Origin: Flavobacteriales bacterium
GTDB lineage: Bacteria > Bacteroidota > Bacteroidia > NS11-12g > UBA955
Length of the DNA: 8,537 nt
Reading direction: 5' to 3'
Assembly (NCBI GenBank): GCA_947472115.1
Contig: CANIZU010000072.1
Location: 1 to 8,537, forward strand
Part shown: one piece after another, positions 5,967-8,537 of the stretch
Layout of the letters: each line of letters starts with the position of its first letter
How positions within the stretch are numbered: position 1 is the first letter of the stretch
Position numbers and translations under genes: made by a program
The notes under the pieces: model-generated
What the model saw: only the letters and a program-made list of their open reading frames with translations
Told to the model about the DNA's origin: nothing
The model's database searches: none

Positions 5967-8537
5967 ATGTTTCAAAAGTTATTTTCAAAAGCGTTAGCAG
6001 CAGTTGCTCTTCTATTTGTTTCCCTTTTTTCCGTAGTATCAGGGCAGGATATAAATAGCCCCCTACCATTTGATACAACGGTGTCAACCGGTACGCTATC
6101 CAATGGATTGAAATATTATATCAAACCCAACCGAAAGCCCGAAAAGAAAGTGGAGTTGCGTTTGGCAATCAATGCGGGTTCTATCTTGGAAAATGATGAT
6201 CAGCAAGGGCTAGCGCATTTTATGGAACATATGAATTTTAACGGGACAGAACATTATCCAAAAAATGAATTGGTGGATTTTTTACAATCCATTGGGGTTC
6301 AGTTTGGTGCGGATTTGAATGCCTATACCAGTTTTGATGAAACCGTTTATATATTACCCATTCCTACCGATAAACCAGATAATTTGAGCAAGGGCTTTGA
6401 AGTGCTTTCTGATTGGGCGCACATTGCGTTGATAACAGATAAAGATGTAAACGACGAAAGAAAGGTTGTTTTGGAAGAAAGCAGGGGAGGCAAAGGGGCA
6501 GGAGATCGTATGATGAGGATTTATCTTCCCAAATTGATGGCGGGTTCGCATTATGCGGATCGACTTCCTATTGGAAAAGACGACATTCTAAAGAATTGTG
6601 ATCCTGAAGCCATTCGTTCATTTTACAGAGATTGGTATAGACCGGATTTGATGGCAGTAGCCGTAGTAGGTGATGTTACTGTGACCCAAGCGAAGGCATT
6701 GATAGAGAAATATTTTGCCCCGTTGACCAATCCTGATTCGGAAAGGGCTAGAGTAACTTTTGATGTTCCAGCCTATAAAGTCAAAGAGGCGATGGTATTA
6801 ACCGATATCGAAGAAACCAATCAATCGTTTATCTTAAATTACTCCTCCAAAAAATCAAAACCAAATGCGACTTTGCAAGAGTATCGGAGTTCGATCGTGA
6901 AATCTTGTTTCGAACGGATTTTAAATACGCGATTGGAGGAACTCACCCAAACTGCAAATCCTCCCTATCTATATAGTTACGCTGGAATTGGCGGTTGGTC
7001 GAGAGGTTATGAGAGTTTTTCACTCACAACGGTGGCTTCCAACGATATGAAAACTGCTATCAATGCTTCCATTGGCGAAATCGTGAAAGTACAGAAATTC
7101 GGTTTCACCCAAGCAGAGCTGGATGTGGTGAAGAAATCTATGCTGAGTTATATGGAACGAAGTTATAATGAGCGAAATACCACTGAATCAGGACGATACG
7201 TTGATGAATTGGTGAGGAATTTCTTGACCCAAGAATCTGTACCGGGCACTGCCAGTGAATACGAATATTACAAAAATTTCCTTCCGGGAATTACGGTGGA
7301 TGAAGTCAATGCGGTGGCCAAAACCTGGTTGGATGATAACAAAACCTATTTTGCGATGTGTCAAGGACCAGAAAACAGCGCGGTTAAAAATCTTGCCAGT
7401 AAGAAATTGTTGAAGTGGGTGAATGATGCGTTCAAGCAGAAAGTGGATGCCCATGTTGATCGCGTATTGGCTTCTTCGTTACTTTCGGAAGAGCCAGTAT
7501 CCGGCAAAATAGTATCGGTAGAAAATGATACGCTGCTAGGTGCAAATACTTACACCCTGAGTAACGGAGTCAAAGTAACGGTGAAGTCGACCGATTTCAA
7601 ATCAGATCAAATCCTAATGATGGGCGAGAAAAAAGGTGGCAGTGGCCAATATGGAGTGGAGGATAAGTTGAATACAATGTACATGACTGGTATGATTTCT
7701 ACGATGGGTTACGGGCCGTTTAGTCCAACAGACCTATTAAAGTTTCTTGCCGGTAAAAACGCGAGAATTTCCACCAATTTTGGCGGAATTAGTAATAGTG
7801 TTTTTGGTAATTCAACGGTAAAAGACTTGGAAACTATGATGCAGTTGAACTACCTTAAGCTTACAGCGCCGCGTAAGGATATGGATCTATTCCAAGGGAG
7901 TATTGCTAATTCCATTGCAGGCCTCAAAGATGCCAAATCAAGTCCGGAAAATGCGTTTATAGATTCTATGATGAATGTGTTTTATCGCGGACAACCCTTT
8001 GCCCCAATCAATATTCCTACCGAAGCAGAATTGAAGAGCATCAACCCAGATCGAATCATCGAAATGTATAAGACGGAATTTGGCAATGCCGATGGGTTTC
8101 ATTTCTTTTTTGTGGGAAATGTGGATGAAAAAATACTACTTCCATTGTTGGAAAAATACATGGCTAGTTTGCCGACGAAGGGAACGGTCCCAACATCAAA
8201 AGACAATGGTTTAAGACCGATTTCTGGACGGAATGAGTTTGAGTTTCACAAGGGCAAAGAGCCCAAAAGCCTTGTTTTAGCTCAGTTCTATGGTGAATTG
8301 CCTTTTTCGGATGATGCTGAATTGAGAGCGGATTTGTTGGGGGAAATTTTGAATATCAAAATCATCGAAGAGTTAAGAGAGAAAATCGGGGGGATTTATA
8401 GTGGTGGCATTTATGCAAACGTAAACGATGAGCCATACGATAATTACTCTTTCGTTTTATATCTGCCGTGCGGACCGGAGAGTGTTGATACCTTAATCAA
8501 AGCGTCGATGATAGAGATTGAGCGCATCAAACGAGAA
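5967..8537 (+). CDS. Secreted M16-family (insulinase-like) zinc peptidase, 3' end beyond right edge
   Basis: 857 codons are visible, open to the last base. A signal peptide (hydrophobic core about 10-23, likely cleavage near SG/QD at 26-27) sends it to the periplasm or beyond; no lipobox is present. The first M16 domain (about 40-240) carries the inverted zinc motif HFMEH: H84 and H88 as ligands and E87 as the catalytic base. E164 in NDERKVVLEE, 76 residues on, is the likely third ligand. The first half continues to about 500. A second half starts near 520 (YTLSNGVKVTVK), lacks HxxEH, and has the R-x6-Y pair R804/Y811 in LREKIGGIYSGG, as expected for the non-catalytic half. Two-half bacterial members of this family run to about 930-950 residues, so roughly 80-90 are missing. 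The ATG at 5967 is chosen because it gives the signal peptide. Specific substrate is unknown; family and activity look intact. Confidence 0.96.
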   Translation, partial: MFQKLFSKALAAVALLFVSLFSVVSGQDINSPLPFDTTVSTGTLSNGLKYYIKPNRKPEKKVELRLAINAGSILENDDQQGLAHFMEHMNFNGTEHYPKNELVDFLQSIGVQFGADLNAYTSFDETVYILPIPTDKPDNLSKGFEVLSDWAHIALITDKDVNDERKVVLEESRGGKGAGDRMMRIYLPKLMAGSHYADRLPIGKDDILKNCDPEAIRSFYRDWYRPDLMAVAVVGDVTVTQAKALIEKYFAPLTNPDSERARVTFDVPAYKVKEAMVLTDIEETNQSFILNYSSKKSKPNATLQEYRSSIVKSCFERILNTRLEELTQTANPPYLYSYAGIGGWSRGYESFSLTTVASNDMKTAINASIGEIVKVQKFGFTQAELDVVKKSMLSYMERSYNERNTTESGRYVDELVRNFLTQESVPGTASEYEYYKNFLPGITVDEVNAVAKTWLDDNKTYFAMCQGPENSAVKNLASKKLLKWVNDAFKQKVDAHVDRVLASSLLSEEPVSGKIVSVENDTLLGANTYTLSNGVKVTVKSTDFKSDQILMMGEKKGGSGQYGVEDKLNTMYMTGMISTMGYGPFSPTDLLKFLAGKNARISTNFGGISNSVFGNSTVKDLETMMQLNYLKLTAPRKDMDLFQGSIANSIAGLKDAKSSPENAFIDSMMNVFYRGQPFAPINIPTEAELKSINPDRIIEMYKTEFGNADGFHFFFVGNVDEKILLPLLEKYMASLPTKGTVPTSKDNGLRPISGRNEFEFHKGKEPKSLVLAQFYGELPFSDDAELRADLLGEILNIKIIEELREKIGGIYSGGIYANVNDEPYDNYSFVLYLPCGPESVDTLIKASMIEIERIKRE

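Noticed and set aside
6354..7454. Minus-strand open frames at 6354-6551 and 7188-7454
   Set aside because: Both are antisense to the M16 peptidase, which reads through without interruption.

Overview
The window most likely comes from a member of the Bacteroidota. The reasons are a moderately AT-rich genome, start codons preceded by A/T-rich leaders with no Shine-Dalgarno sequence, a good match to the Bacteroidota -33/-7 promoter (TTG, then TAnnTTTG) upstream of the HMG-CoA reductase gene, and neighbours that are common in this phylum (a SOUL haem-binding protein and a secreted M16 peptidase). The genus cannot be told from the sequence.

Layout. Five genes lie on the minus strand and one on the plus strand. 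Reading the minus strand in the direction of transcription: (i) positions 5869-4358 encode an unrecognised secreted 503-residue protein; (ii) 4264-3671 encode a membrane-anchored SOUL-family protein; (iii) a 230-bp intergenic region (3441-3670) holds a paired repeat and a promoter; (iv) 3440-1 is a tight three-gene block. That block encodes a class I HMG-CoA reductase fused to an APH/choline-kinase-like phosphotransferase, then after 3 bp a CarS/DUF46-type CDP-lipid synthase, then after 33 bp a CDP-alcohol phosphatidyltransferase that runs off the left edge. On the plus strand, diverging from gene (i), a two-domain M16 zinc peptidase starts at 5967 and runs off the right edge.

How the genes may work together. 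The three-gene block combines mevalonate formation, an alcohol-type kinase, CTP-dependent activation of a lipid phosphate and CDP-alcohol head-group transfer. This suggests a dedicated pathway for an isoprenoid or otherwise unusual phospholipid rather than housekeeping isoprenoid supply. The family assignments rest on visible motifs. The joint pathway is inference, and no prenyltransferase or GGGP/DGGGP synthase is present in the window to confirm it.

The second notable item is a pair of 17-bp repeats (TTTGCGATTTTCCGTAA and near copies) spaced exactly 32 bp apart. The pair occurs twice: once upstream of the HMG-CoA reductase block and once between the divergent secreted-protein and peptidase genes. 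In both places it points the same way relative to the gene downstream. It could be a regulator's tandem operator or a dispersed extragenic repeat.
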